The position numbers and the translations under genes are program-made. The notes below the pieces were generated by a model. The model saw only the letters and a program-made list of their open reading frames with translations. It ran no database searches and had not been told where the DNA came from. From Bacteroidota bacterium (GTDB lineage: Bacteria; Bacteroidota; Bacteroidia; Bacteroidales; Paludibacteraceae), in NCBI GenBank assembly GCA_017860295.1, contig JAFNAS010000009.1:79912-143911 (forward strand): 64,000 nucleotides of DNA, read 5' to 3'. Shown here piece after piece: positions 25,846 to 33,004 of this stretch. Each line of letters begins with the position of its first letter. Position 1 is the first letter of the stretch.

Positions 25846-26658
25846 TTATTTTATTTCCAGATAACCTACTTTTTCTACAATTGCCTGTCCTTCTGCCGAA
25901 AGAATGTAATTGATAAACGGTTTCACTCTGCCTTCCGATTTTGCTTCGTAGTAGAGGAACAACGGTCGAACTATAGGATATTTACCAGCTTTTGCATTTG
26001 CTTTTGTCGGTTGAACATATGTTCTGCCTCCGTCGTACGACACGTGGATCTCTTTTACGCTGCTGTTTGCATAAGCCATACCAACATATCCGATAGCACC
26101 TTTTGTCTGGCTTACCGATTGGATAATAGCACCGGTTGCAGGCATACTCAGAATTCCCGATTTGTAGTTCTTATTTTTCAATACATGTTCTTTGAAGAAC
26201 TCATAGGTACCTGATGTTGTTTCGCGAGAATAAGCAACGATAGGAAGATCGGCACCGCCAACCTGTTTCCAGTTTGTAATTTTGCCGGTAAAAATACCTT
26301 CCAACTGTTCACGAGTAAGATTTGTTACTTTATTGGAAGGATTAACAACAACAGAGAGAGCATCTTTGGCCATTACTACTGATTTGACAGATTTACCCCC
26401 GTTTTGCATTTTCATCTTCTCATCGAATTTGATGCTACGAGAAGCCATGGCAAGATCGGTTGTTCCTTCGATCAAGGCTGCGAACCCAATCCCAGACCCT
26501 CCACCAGTTACGGTCACTTTGGTGCCGGCTTTTTTCATATACGATTCTGCTTCTTTCTGTACTAAAGGAAGACAGGTATCAGAACCTTTTACTTTTTGTG
26601 CGCTTACCATAGAGGCAAACATTGCTACGAGAGCGAACGAAATAAGAATACGTTTCAT
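25846..26658 (-). CDS. pstS: Periplasmic phosphate-binding protein PstS
   Basis: 270 residues with signal peptide MKRILISFALVAMFASMVSAQ. Two-lobe substrate-binding fold; phosphate-contacting motifs are GGGSGIGFAALIEGTTDLAMASR (52-74), SRETTSGTYEFF (about 144-155) and the SQTKGAIGYVGMAYA segment. It delivers phosphate to PstCA. The chosen ATG at 26658 gives the signal peptide; the longer frame adds 25 residues that do not look like protein. First gene of pstSCAB-phoU, transcribed from a Pho-box promoter about 310 bp upstream. Confidence 0.95.
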   Translation of the reverse strand: MKRILISFALVAMFASMVSAQKVKGSDTCLPLVQKEAESYMKKAGTKVTVTGGGSGIGFAALIEGTTDLAMASRSIKFDEKMKMQNGGKSVKSVVMAKDALSVVVNPSNKVTNLTREQLEGIFTGKITNWKQVGGADLPIVAYSRETTSGTYEFFKEHVLKNKNYKSGILSMPATGAIIQSVSQTKGAIGYVGMAYANSSVKEIHVSYDGGRTYVQPTKANAKAGKYPIVRPLFLYYEAKSEGRVKPFINYILSAEGQAIVEKVGYLEIK

Positions 26659-26675
26659 CTTAAAATAGTTTATAA

Positions 26676-26894
26676 TTAAGCGTTTGTTAAGTGTCTGTTG
26701 AATTGTTGAAATATTGCTCTTCGCAAAAACCAAGAGGTTTGAAAAACAACCTCAAAGCTGAAAGAGTCGAAGAATAGTGCAATGTTACCCGGTATATTGA
26801 TAATAAATTCTCCTATGTTTCTTGGAGCCTCCAGTTTTTTTCTGGCTTCGAATCTCCATGTAACGACCGGATTTTGTTGTAATACGAGTTCCAT
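26676..26894 (-). CDS. Possible 72-residue leader ORF upstream of pstS
   Basis: Open frame on the minus strand beginning MELVLQQNPVVTWRFEARK and ending 17 bp before the pstS ATG. It starts about 70 bp after the predicted Pho-dependent transcription start, so it would be the first frame on the pst mRNA. No family, signal peptide or membrane segment recognised. It may be an accidental frame in a long untranslated leader. Confidence 0.25.
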   Translation of the reverse strand: MELVLQQNPVVTWRFEARKKLEAPRNIGEFIINIPGNIALFFDSFSFEVVFQTSWFLRRAIFQQFNRHLTNA

Positions 26895-26971
26895 GCTGTC
26901 TCTGGTGTTGAGTTAAACTATAAATCTTTTTTGCCCCTTTTTATACCTGCTTAGCACTATCTTTTCAATTA

Positions 26972-27008
26972 CAAAAGTAGGATCCGGTTGTTACGAAATT
27001 GTTACAGA
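26972..27008 (-). promoter_or_regulatory. Pho-box-like repeat and -7 element of the pst operon
   Basis: 26990-27008 reads GTTACGAAATTGTTACAGA on the plus strand: two GTTAC blocks spaced 11 bp apart, as in PhoB sites. On the minus strand TACTTTTG (26972-26979) is a -7 match, separated from the box by 10 bp, so the box covers the -33 position, the usual place for a PhoB-type activator. The same arrangement with the same spacing occurs in front of the porin gene. Confidence 0.7.
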
Positions 27009-27057
27009 GAAGTAAAGATATTGTTGCCGCTTGAAACTTAGTCGAGATTTATTTAGC

Positions 27058-27092
27058 AGGAAGAAAGAGTTGTAAGCTAACTCTTTCTTCCT
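27058..27092 (-). terminator. Terminator-like hairpin after the porin gene
   Basis: AGGAAGAAAGAGTT and AACTCTTTCTTCCT form a perfect 14-bp stem with a 7-nt loop, 15 bp after the porin stop. The downstream T-tract is weak (CTGCTAAATAAAT), so it may also act as an RNA-stabilising hairpin. Confidence 0.6.
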
Positions 27093-27106
27093 CTGTGGTT
27101 TGCCGA

Positions 27107-28447
27107 TCAGAACTTGAATTGGAGACGTACGGTAAATGCGTCATCCAACTGATCGCGTGAAAAATCAGAACTACGCGTTGTTGATGCTAGATTTGCCGAT
27201 TTTTCATTCTTTACGTTTTCATAATACAGCTGTAAACGGAGCGCAGAATTGATGCGCCAGAGAGCACCTAAGCCCAAAGTTCCATATCTCAAGTCGGTTT
27301 TATTAGTCTTTACAGCTCCAGAAACCGTTGCCGTTGCTCCGATCTCATTGCCCTTCACCTTTGTATTCGGATCGTAACTGTCGTATTTCAATACCAGCGA
27401 AAATGGAGACTGACCTAGATCCTGTACCAGGATACCATACCAACCGTTCATTTTACGAATATAGGTATCTGTTGTCGGATTGGATGCTGCATTCGGACTA
27501 CCGGTGCTACTGCTTGATCCCGGCTGTGTACCCCAAATATATTCGGCACGCAACTGAGTCATTCCCATTGTCGATTCGAAACTGAATTGTCCGTCTAGCC
27601 CGAAATATTCGCGTTTTGCATATTTGCTGAGGTTATTAGGGTCGCTGTTAAGCGTAAAACCGTTGCCCGATGTGGTGTATACGTTTGCAGTTCCCTGATA
27701 AACACCTCCATTGTAATAAGATGCTCCCAATCCCCATTTAGCAGTTGATCCGATTACTTTGCTCGCTGTAAGGTGTCCAATAAAGTCCTTGTGATTATTT
27801 GTTTCGGGATTGATAGCATTGCCGGCAAACCAGCCACCTTCAAATTTCAAAAAATTCCAAGAGGATGTTTTAGCCGCCTGCAAAATCAATTTGCCTCCAA
27901 GGTCTACCTCTTCAGGAAACAGAGTCTGAACAATTTTTGAACGTTCCGGAGATTCGAGCAACGATGAAGAGTAAGATATTTCGTTACCGAAAGGACGGTC
28001 GAACATACCGGCTTGTAACTGTAATGTTCCATTCCAAGGATCTTTCACGTTCAGATAGGCTTCCTTTAGCTGAACCACAGCCTGACTAACTCCGGTTGCA
28101 TTCGATTTGTCTACAATATTTAGTTGGAATACTCCAGTTGCAATACCTCCATCGTCGTATGTAAATTTGATACGACCGCGACGTATACCAAAACGGTTGA
28201 ATGCAGATTTATTATTATTTTCGGTAACATTACCCCCACCTACTTTTAAACCGGCGTCCTGCTGTCCCCATTGCCATTGAGGTTGTATATAACCGCTAAT
28301 TTTGAGAGCGCTCAATTTGCTGATAGTTCCATCGTGAACTTCCACCTTTTGTTGAACTTGCTCAAGCGGAGTTGCTTCTTCTTCCTGCGCAAATGTCATA
28401 GACGACGTTGCAATTAAGGCTGAAATCAAAAGAATCTGTTTCTTCAT
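27107..28447 (-). CDS. OprO/OprP-type (phosphate-selective) outer-membrane porin
   Basis: 446 residues with signal peptide MKKQILLISALIATSSMTFAQ, a short predicted coiled N-terminal part (about 25-50), then a 16-strand porin-like barrel: LKISGYIQPQWQWGQQ, FNRFGIRRGRIKFTYDD, GVFQLNIVDKS, QAGMFDRPFGNEISYSSSLLESPERS match the OprO/OprP family, and the C-terminus DAFTVRLQFKF ends with Phe as barrel proteins do. Members with a Pho-controlled promoter are usually phosphate channels, and here a Pho-box-like repeat lies 51 bp upstream and pstS is the next gene. Anion specificity itself cannot be read from the sequence. Confidence 0.92.
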   Translation of the reverse strand: MKKQILLISALIATSSMTFAQEEEATPLEQVQQKVEVHDGTISKLSALKISGYIQPQWQWGQQDAGLKVGGGNVTENNNKSAFNRFGIRRGRIKFTYDDGGIATGVFQLNIVDKSNATGVSQAVVQLKEAYLNVKDPWNGTLQLQAGMFDRPFGNEISYSSSLLESPERSKIVQTLFPEEVDLGGKLILQAAKTSSWNFLKFEGGWFAGNAINPETNNHKDFIGHLTASKVIGSTAKWGLGASYYNGGVYQGTANVYTTSGNGFTLNSDPNNLSKYAKREYFGLDGQFSFESTMGMTQLRAEYIWGTQPGSSSSTGSPNAASNPTTDTYIRKMNGWYGILVQDLGQSPFSLVLKYDSYDPNTKVKGNEIGATATVSGAVKTNKTDLRYGTLGLGALWRINSALRLQLYYENVKNEKSANLASTTRSSDFSRDQLDDAFTVRLQFKF

Positions 28448-28479
28448 AAGGATTAAGTGTTGGTTACAATTATTTGCTG

Positions 28480-28516
28480 CAAAGGTCGGCGGATCGTGTT
28501 ACAAAACTATTACAGA
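28480..28516 (-). promoter_or_regulatory. Pho-box-like repeat and -7 element of the porin gene
   Basis: 28498-28516 reads GTTACAAAACTATTACAGA, 16 of 19 identical to the box before pstS. On the minus strand GACCTTTG (28480-28487, one mismatch to TAnnTTTG) lies 10 bp from the box, the same distance as at pstS. The porin start is 33 bp further on. Confidence 0.7.
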
Positions 28517-28624
28517 TCTATGAAGAAAAGGATAAACGTCAGGATGTAAAGATAATTCGGTTTGGGGATTTTGGTACTCGTATCGTTGTTATTAACAGTG
28601 TGGAGTGGTGCTACCTGCCTTTAA

Positions 28625-28668
28625 AAATCAAAAGCCGGACATTGTTCTTTACAATCAATGTCCGGCTT
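28625..28668 (-). terminator. Intrinsic terminator of the DEAD-box helicase gene
   Basis: AAGCCGGACATTG (28632-28644) pairs perfectly with CAATGTCCGGCTT (28656-28668); on the minus strand the stem is followed by TTTGATTTTT. Confidence 0.85.
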
Positions 28669-28689
28669 GCAGTTATTTATTTTAACACA

Positions 28690-30381
28690 TTAGCGATTCT
28701 TTTTCCAACCACCCCGCTCTTTCTTTTCATGTTGGTATTTGCGTTTTTTTGCACCCTGGAATCCTTCGGGCTGAGCACGCTCCACCACCATTTTACGATC
28801 GAGACCCTTGATTTTATTCAGCGAGTTGATAACGATGTCGGCCGATTGTTCCTCTACTTCAATAAATGAGAAGTTTTGCAGAATATCTATCTTGCCAATC
28901 TCTACCCGGCGAGGTACGTTTTCGTTGATGATGTCAATGAAATGTGCAGGAAAAACGCCATCGGTTTTGCCATAGTTGACAAACAGACGGGCAAATCCGG
29001 CTCCGCCGGAACGTCTGTCACCACGTTCGCCTCTTTCACGTTTTCCACCACGTTCGTCCGGAATATCCAGTTCAGTCGCATCGCGATAATATTCGAACAT
29101 GCGGTTGAACTCCAATGAAACCAGGCGTTTAATCAAGTCTTCTTTTGTAAGCCAGTCGAGTTTACGAAAAACGGATGGAAGCAGCTCTGCGATTTCTTCC
29201 TCGTTTACCTTTACTTTTTCAAGCTTGTCAGCCAGATTGATGATCTGCTTTTCGCAGATAGCCTTCCCCGTAGGAACAGTTCCTGCTTCGAACTGTTTTC
29301 CGATTTTCCGTTCGATGTCGCGCAGACGGTTTTTCTCTTTGCTATGGATGATGGCGATAGAGATGCCCGTTTTGCCTGCACGTCCTGTACGTCCGCTGCG
29401 ATGATTGTATATATCGCTATCTTCCGGCAGTCCGTAGTTGATTATGTGTGTCAGATCATTCACATCAAGACCGCGTGCAGCCACATCAGTAGCTACCAGA
29501 ATCTGGAGGTTGCGAATGCGGAACTTTTGCATCACAAGGTCGCGCTGTGGTTGCGACAAGTCTCCGTGAAGCGAGTCGGCATTATACCCGTCACGAATCA
29601 GTGCGTCGGCAATCTCCTGCGTCTCTTTACGGGTACGGCAGAAAACGATACCATAGATATTCGGATAAAAGTCAGCAATACGTTTCAGTGCCAGATATTT
29701 ATCTTTGGCATGAACCATATAAAAACGATGTTTTACGTTATTGGTACTTTCGTTGCGGTTACCTACTACAATCTCTTGCGGATTGTTCATGTAGTTTTTG
29801 GCAATGCGGGCAATCTCGGGAGGCATGGTTGCCGAAAAAAGGAGTGTATTCTTCTCTTTCGGGACTTCGGCCAGAATAGCGTTGATGCTTTCGGTAAAGC
29901 CCATGTTGAGCATCTCATCGGCTTCGTCCATTACAACGTTGCGGATGGCATCCAATTTTACTGTTCCACGTTTCATCAGGTCGAGCAGACGTCCCGGAGT
30001 GGCAACAATAATATGCACTCCTTTGCGCAATGACCGAATCTGGCTTTCGATGCTGGAGCCTCCGTACACCGGAAGTACCTTCAGATCGTTAATATATTTG
30101 GAGTATTCCAATAAATCGTCGGCAATTTGCAAGCAAAGCTCACGGGTAGGGCAGAGAATCAACGTTTGGGGTTGTCGTAACTTAACGTCGGTCTTTTGAA
30201 GTACCGGAAGCCCGAATGCAGCTGTTTTGCCCGTTCCGGTTTGAGCCAATCCGACGACGTCATGCTCGTTGTTGAGTAAAACCGGAATTACTTTTTCCTG
30301 AATGGGCATCGGTTGCTCATAACCTAATTCGCTGATAGCTTTCAGTATGTCTTCTCTTATCCCTAATTCTTCAAATGTCAT
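28690..30381 (-). CDS. DEAD-box ATP-dependent RNA helicase (DeaD/CsdA-like)
   Basis: 563 residues. Q motif (LGYEQPMPIQ), motif I AQTGTGKT, Ia PTRELCLQIA, Ib TPGRLLDL, II DEAD (VVMDEADEMLNMGF), III SAT, then helicase C domain with IV/V/VI (LVATDVAARGLDV, HRSGRTGRAGKTG). After a linker with an Arg/Gly-rich run (GGKRERGERGDRR, about 445-460) comes a DbpA/CsdA-type RNA-binding domain (about 465-540) and a basic tail KKRKYQHEKKERGG. Such proteins unwind structured RNA in ribosome assembly or cold adaptation. It separates the porin gene from phoB-phoR and has its own promoter and terminator. Confidence 0.95.
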   Translation of the reverse strand: MTFEELGIREDILKAISELGYEQPMPIQEKVIPVLLNNEHDVVGLAQTGTGKTAAFGLPVLQKTDVKLRQPQTLILCPTRELCLQIADDLLEYSKYINDLKVLPVYGGSSIESQIRSLRKGVHIIVATPGRLLDLMKRGTVKLDAIRNVVMDEADEMLNMGFTESINAILAEVPKEKNTLLFSATMPPEIARIAKNYMNNPQEIVVGNRNESTNNVKHRFYMVHAKDKYLALKRIADFYPNIYGIVFCRTRKETQEIADALIRDGYNADSLHGDLSQPQRDLVMQKFRIRNLQILVATDVAARGLDVNDLTHIINYGLPEDSDIYNHRSGRTGRAGKTGISIAIIHSKEKNRLRDIERKIGKQFEAGTVPTGKAICEKQIINLADKLEKVKVNEEEIAELLPSVFRKLDWLTKEDLIKRLVSLEFNRMFEYYRDATELDIPDERGGKRERGERGDRRSGGAGFARLFVNYGKTDGVFPAHFIDIINENVPRRVEIGKIDILQNFSFIEVEEQSADIVINSLNKIKGLDRKMVVERAQPEGFQGAKKRKYQHEKKERGGWKKNR

Positions 30382-30403
30382 TTGTTCTAAATTAAAATTC
30401 AGG

Positions 30404-30411
30404 CAAAGGTA
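30404..30411 (-). promoter_or_regulatory. -7 element of the DEAD-box helicase gene
   Basis: TACCTTTG on the minus strand, 22 bp before the start codon; no clear -33 partner. Confidence 0.5.
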
Positions 30412-30511
30412 CGCATATTATTCCAGATGGCGAGAGTATGAAGGTTAGGGTATGAGAAAGTTACGCAAATTGGCAAACTTTCATATTATCCATCTCTCAT
30501 TTTCGTCTTCT

Positions 30512-30556
30512 AGAAAGAAAAGATCCCCGATAAGTACGCCTACCTAACGGGGAATC
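30512..30556 (-). terminator. Intrinsic terminator of the phoB-phoR operon
   Basis: On the minus strand GATTCCCCGTTA pairs with TATCGGGGATC around a 10-nt loop, followed by TTTTCTTTC. About 120 bp after the kinase stop. Confidence 0.7.
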
Positions 30557-30678
30557 CAAGACCCAAAAAGTGAATAAGAAAAAAGAGAGTTTACCTATTA
30601 GCTTCTGCAAAGATAGATTCCCTTTGTTGCGAAAAAATAAAGACCAGATAAAGAATTTGTTGCGCGTCAGAATTTCAG

Positions 30679-31938
30679 TTACTTGTGCAACGAAAATTCA
30701 AACTCCAGACCACCTTCGTTTCTGTTTTTTACCGAGATGGTTCCTCTGTGCAATTCGACGGCATTCTTTACAATAGACAACCCCAAACCAGTACCTCCTG
30801 TTTTGCGTGAACGACCTTTATCTACCCGGTAGAACCGATCGAAGAGGAACGTCATGTGCTCGGGTGCAACGCCCACTCCGGTGTCTGAAAATGAGAAATA
30901 GTAACATTTTGCATCTTCTTTGGTTAGCACCAGATTTATTTTTATGTTTTCACCGGCATAGGCAACAGCATTGTCAATCAAATTTCTAAAAATAGAATAT
31001 AACAAGATGGAGTTGGCTTTAAGCCAAATGTCTCCACCAAAAGAGGTATAGACCTCAATGTTTTTTTCTTTCAATTTAAGTTCTACATCATCCAGTACGG
31101 TTTCTACCACTTTGTTCAAGAGAACAGGCTCCATTTGTACCGACTGCGGCGCTTCATTCATCTGGTTCAACATCAAAATGTCTTGCAAAAGCGAATTGAG
31201 CCTCTCGGCTTGTGCATGGCTGCGTTCTATGAAAAAGCGTTGACGTTCGGGAGCAATGTCGGGATTGTCGTGCAATGTTTCCATGTAACCGATAATACTG
31301 CTGAGCGGAGTCTTCAGTTCGTGAGCAACCTGATGGGTAAGACGTCGACGAACGGTGGCATCATGCTCTATCTGCTCTCGATTCATTTTAACAGAGAATT
31401 TGTTTGAGACATAAAAGAGAACGGCTGCAATAATAAAGGTAAGTGCCAACCAGAAATAGAGAAATATATTGTCGGGACGCAACAACGAAGAGATATTTAT
31501 ATCGTAGGGCAAGGATGAACGGACATAACAATTGCCGAATTTGGTAGCATGATAGTAGTAACGCTTCTGGTTGCTATGCGACGTACGGATATCCGATCCA
31601 GTTCCGTTTAGGAGTGCCAGTTTTATCTCTTGACGCGAAAGATGATTTTCCATGTGAACCACATCTTGCACGGCATTGTCGTATACCACATTTCCTTTCA
31701 AATCGATAATGGTAACCCGCACATCGCTATGCGGAAATATGGCAATAAGCGAGTCGATGTGCGCCAGCGATCCATTTTTAGTTTCAAAATAGTTGTATAC
31801 CATGTCATTGGTGTCACCTAGCACGGTGTTCAGCATATCGGCCTTGTATTGTTTCTCCCGGTTGTACTGGAAAGCCAGCACAGCGACGGAAAAAATAAGG
31901 AACAGCGGAATGTAATATCGAAATAACAATTTTTTCAT
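30679..31938 (-). CDS. Sensor histidine kinase, PhoR-like
   Basis: 419 residues: TM1 (about 5-22), a periplasmic sensor region (about 25-150), TM2 (about 155-180), then HisKA with the phospho-acceptor in HQVAHELKTPLSSIIGYMETL (His about 206) and HATPase_c with N box NLIDNAVAYAG, G1 FSDTGVGVAPEHM and G2 GTGLGLSIVKNAVELHRG. Architecture and HExxTPLSS motif are those of PhoR-type kinases. It follows the response regulator by 39 bp. Assignment to phosphate sensing rests on the nearby pst operon and Pho boxes. Confidence 0.88.
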   Translation of the reverse strand: MKKLLFRYYIPLFLIFSVAVLAFQYNREKQYKADMLNTVLGDTNDMVYNYFETKNGSLAHIDSLIAIFPHSDVRVTIIDLKGNVVYDNAVQDVVHMENHLSRQEIKLALLNGTGSDIRTSHSNQKRYYYHATKFGNCYVRSSLPYDINISSLLRPDNIFLYFWLALTFIIAAVLFYVSNKFSVKMNREQIEHDATVRRRLTHQVAHELKTPLSSIIGYMETLHDNPDIAPERQRFFIERSHAQAERLNSLLQDILMLNQMNEAPQSVQMEPVLLNKVVETVLDDVELKLKEKNIEVYTSFGGDIWLKANSILLYSIFRNLIDNAVAYAGENIKINLVLTKEDAKCYYFSFSDTGVGVAPEHMTFLFDRFYRVDKGRSRKTGGTGLGLSIVKNAVELHRGTISVKNRNEGGLEFEFSLHK

Positions 31939-31977
31939 GTCAGATAAATTGTGATTGAAATATATATTTAAAAGCGG

Positions 31978-32661
31978 TTATAGGAAGCAATATCCGTATC
32001 CGGAGCGGGTTACAATATTCTTTCCGTAAGGTTCAATCTTTTTTCGCAGACGTGTGATGTGAACATCTACCGTGCGATCGGTTACATATACATCTTCCGT
32101 CCACACTTGCGTCAGGATACTCTCTCGTGAAAAAACTTTGGTGGGGTTCTGAACAAACAGCGCGAGCAACTCAAACTCGGTTTTGGTAAGGTCGACCGCC
32201 TTACCCTCAATCGTTACCTGTTTGGCATTCAGGTCTATTTCGAGTGCTTCAAACTTGACAATATCTTTCTTTTGAGTGCCTGTTACGATGGAACGATTAA
32301 GTACGGCTTTAACACGGGCAGCTACCACTTTAATAGAAAACGGTTTGAGAATATAATCGTCGGCACCCGTATTGAATCCTGTCAGAACGTCATTCTCGGT
32401 GACACGAGCCGTGAGGAAGATGATGGGGATGTGCTTGGTCTCGGGTTTGGATTTTAGTAACTGAGCCAACTTAAATCCACTCATTTGTCCCATCATAACG
32501 TCAAGTAACAACAGGTTGTATTGAGACAGATTTTTGGTGAGTGCCTCTTCGGCCGAGTTGGCCACATCAACCGTATATCCTTCACTTTCGAGATTGAACT
32601 GCAGGATTTCGCACAGATCTGGTTCATCTTCTACGATTAGTAGTTTGTAACTTTTTTCCAT
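31978..32661 (-). CDS. OmpR-family response regulator, PhoB-like
   Basis: 227 residues. Receiver domain (5-118): acidic pocket in VEDEPDL, phospho-acceptor Asp in LLLLDVMMGQMSG (about Asp54), Thr in IIFLTAR and Lys in DDYILKPFS. Winged-helix DNA-binding domain (about 130-227) ends YVTDRTVDVHITRLRKKIEPYGKNIVTRSGYGYCF, the recognition helix and wing typical of OmpR/PhoB proteins. With the downstream kinase it forms a two-component system; the likely targets are the Pho-box-like repeats at 26990 and 28498 in this window. Confidence 0.92.
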   Translation of the reverse strand: MEKSYKLLIVEDEPDLCEILQFNLESEGYTVDVANSAEEALTKNLSQYNLLLLDVMMGQMSGFKLAQLLKSKPETKHIPIIFLTARVTENDVLTGFNTGADDYILKPFSIKVVAARVKAVLNRSIVTGTQKKDIVKFEALEIDLNAKQVTIEGKAVDLTKTEFELLALFVQNPTKVFSRESILTQVWTEDVYVTDRTVDVHITRLRKKIEPYGKNIVTRSGYGYCFL

Positions 32662-32685
32662 TCACTTATAAGATAATTATCGTTA

Positions 32686-32733
32686 CAAAAGTAATGATAA
32701 TAATTGCGACTGATGTTAAGAATCCATTAAGAA
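32686..32733 (-). promoter_or_regulatory. phoB promoter region with weak Pho-box-like repeat
   Basis: TACTTTTG (32686-32693, minus strand) is a -7 match 24 bp before phoB. At 32715-32733 the plus strand reads GTTAAGAATCCATTAAGAA, a poorer version of the Pho-box repeat with 11-bp periodicity; it lies 21 bp from the -7 element, one helical turn further than in the pst and porin promoters. Autoregulation is possible but the match is weak. Confidence 0.4.
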
Positions 32734-32781
32734 AATAACTGTCGTTATGAAGCCGGTAAGAATGCTGCTAAAACAATAAAA

Positions 32782-32814
32782 TTTGTACCTCAGCAAGATT
32801 CTTTATTATCTTTG
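32782..32814 (+). promoter_or_regulatory. Orphan promoter driving a candidate small RNA
   Basis: TTTG (32782-32785) and TATCTTTG (32807-32814) with a 21-bp spacer, an exact consensus promoter on the plus strand. No coding frame follows before the terminator at 32956-32989. Confidence 0.7.
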
Positions 32815-32818
32815 CAGA

Positions 32819-32987
32819 CCCAATATCCGTAGGTATTTTCGGCAAGTTTGGGTCAAACGTATAGTCTTCGCTTCAGAGCTGTTTTGAACGGACTATCGCT
32901 TTTGATTTGGTTAGTGGAATAGTACCGACGAGATGTCGTTTCTTTTTCAACACAAAAAAAGGTTGCCCCAAAGCAACCTTTTTCTTT
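32819..32987 (+). ncRNA. Candidate structured small RNA, about 165 nt
   Basis: Bounded by a consensus promoter and a strong intrinsic terminator, with no open frame of note on this strand. Predicted hairpins in order: GACCCAA paired with TTGGGTC enclosing an inner CCG/CGG; ATAGTC paired with GACTAT enclosing TTCA/TGAA; CGAC-GAGAT-GTCG; then the terminator stem. This is not the single long bulged rod of 6S RNA nor a tmRNA. No Rfam family was recognised. It ends 18 bp before the 3' end of the convergent M56 gene and shares a bidirectional terminator with it. Confidence 0.55.
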
Positions 32988-32989
32988 TT
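32956..32989. terminator. Bidirectional terminator (small RNA / blaI-M56 operon)
   Basis: AAAAAGGTTGC (32956-32966) pairs with GCAACCTTTTT (32973-32983) around CCCAAA; plus strand continues TTTTTCTTTTT, minus strand ends in a run of seven T. Confidence 0.85.
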
Positions 32990-33004
32990 GGTAAAATACT
33001 CAAT

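Noticed and set aside
32819..32987. Considered 6S RNA or tmRNA for the candidate small RNA
   Set aside because: It folds into several short separate hairpins rather than one long bulged helix, and has no tRNA-like end or tag reading frame.
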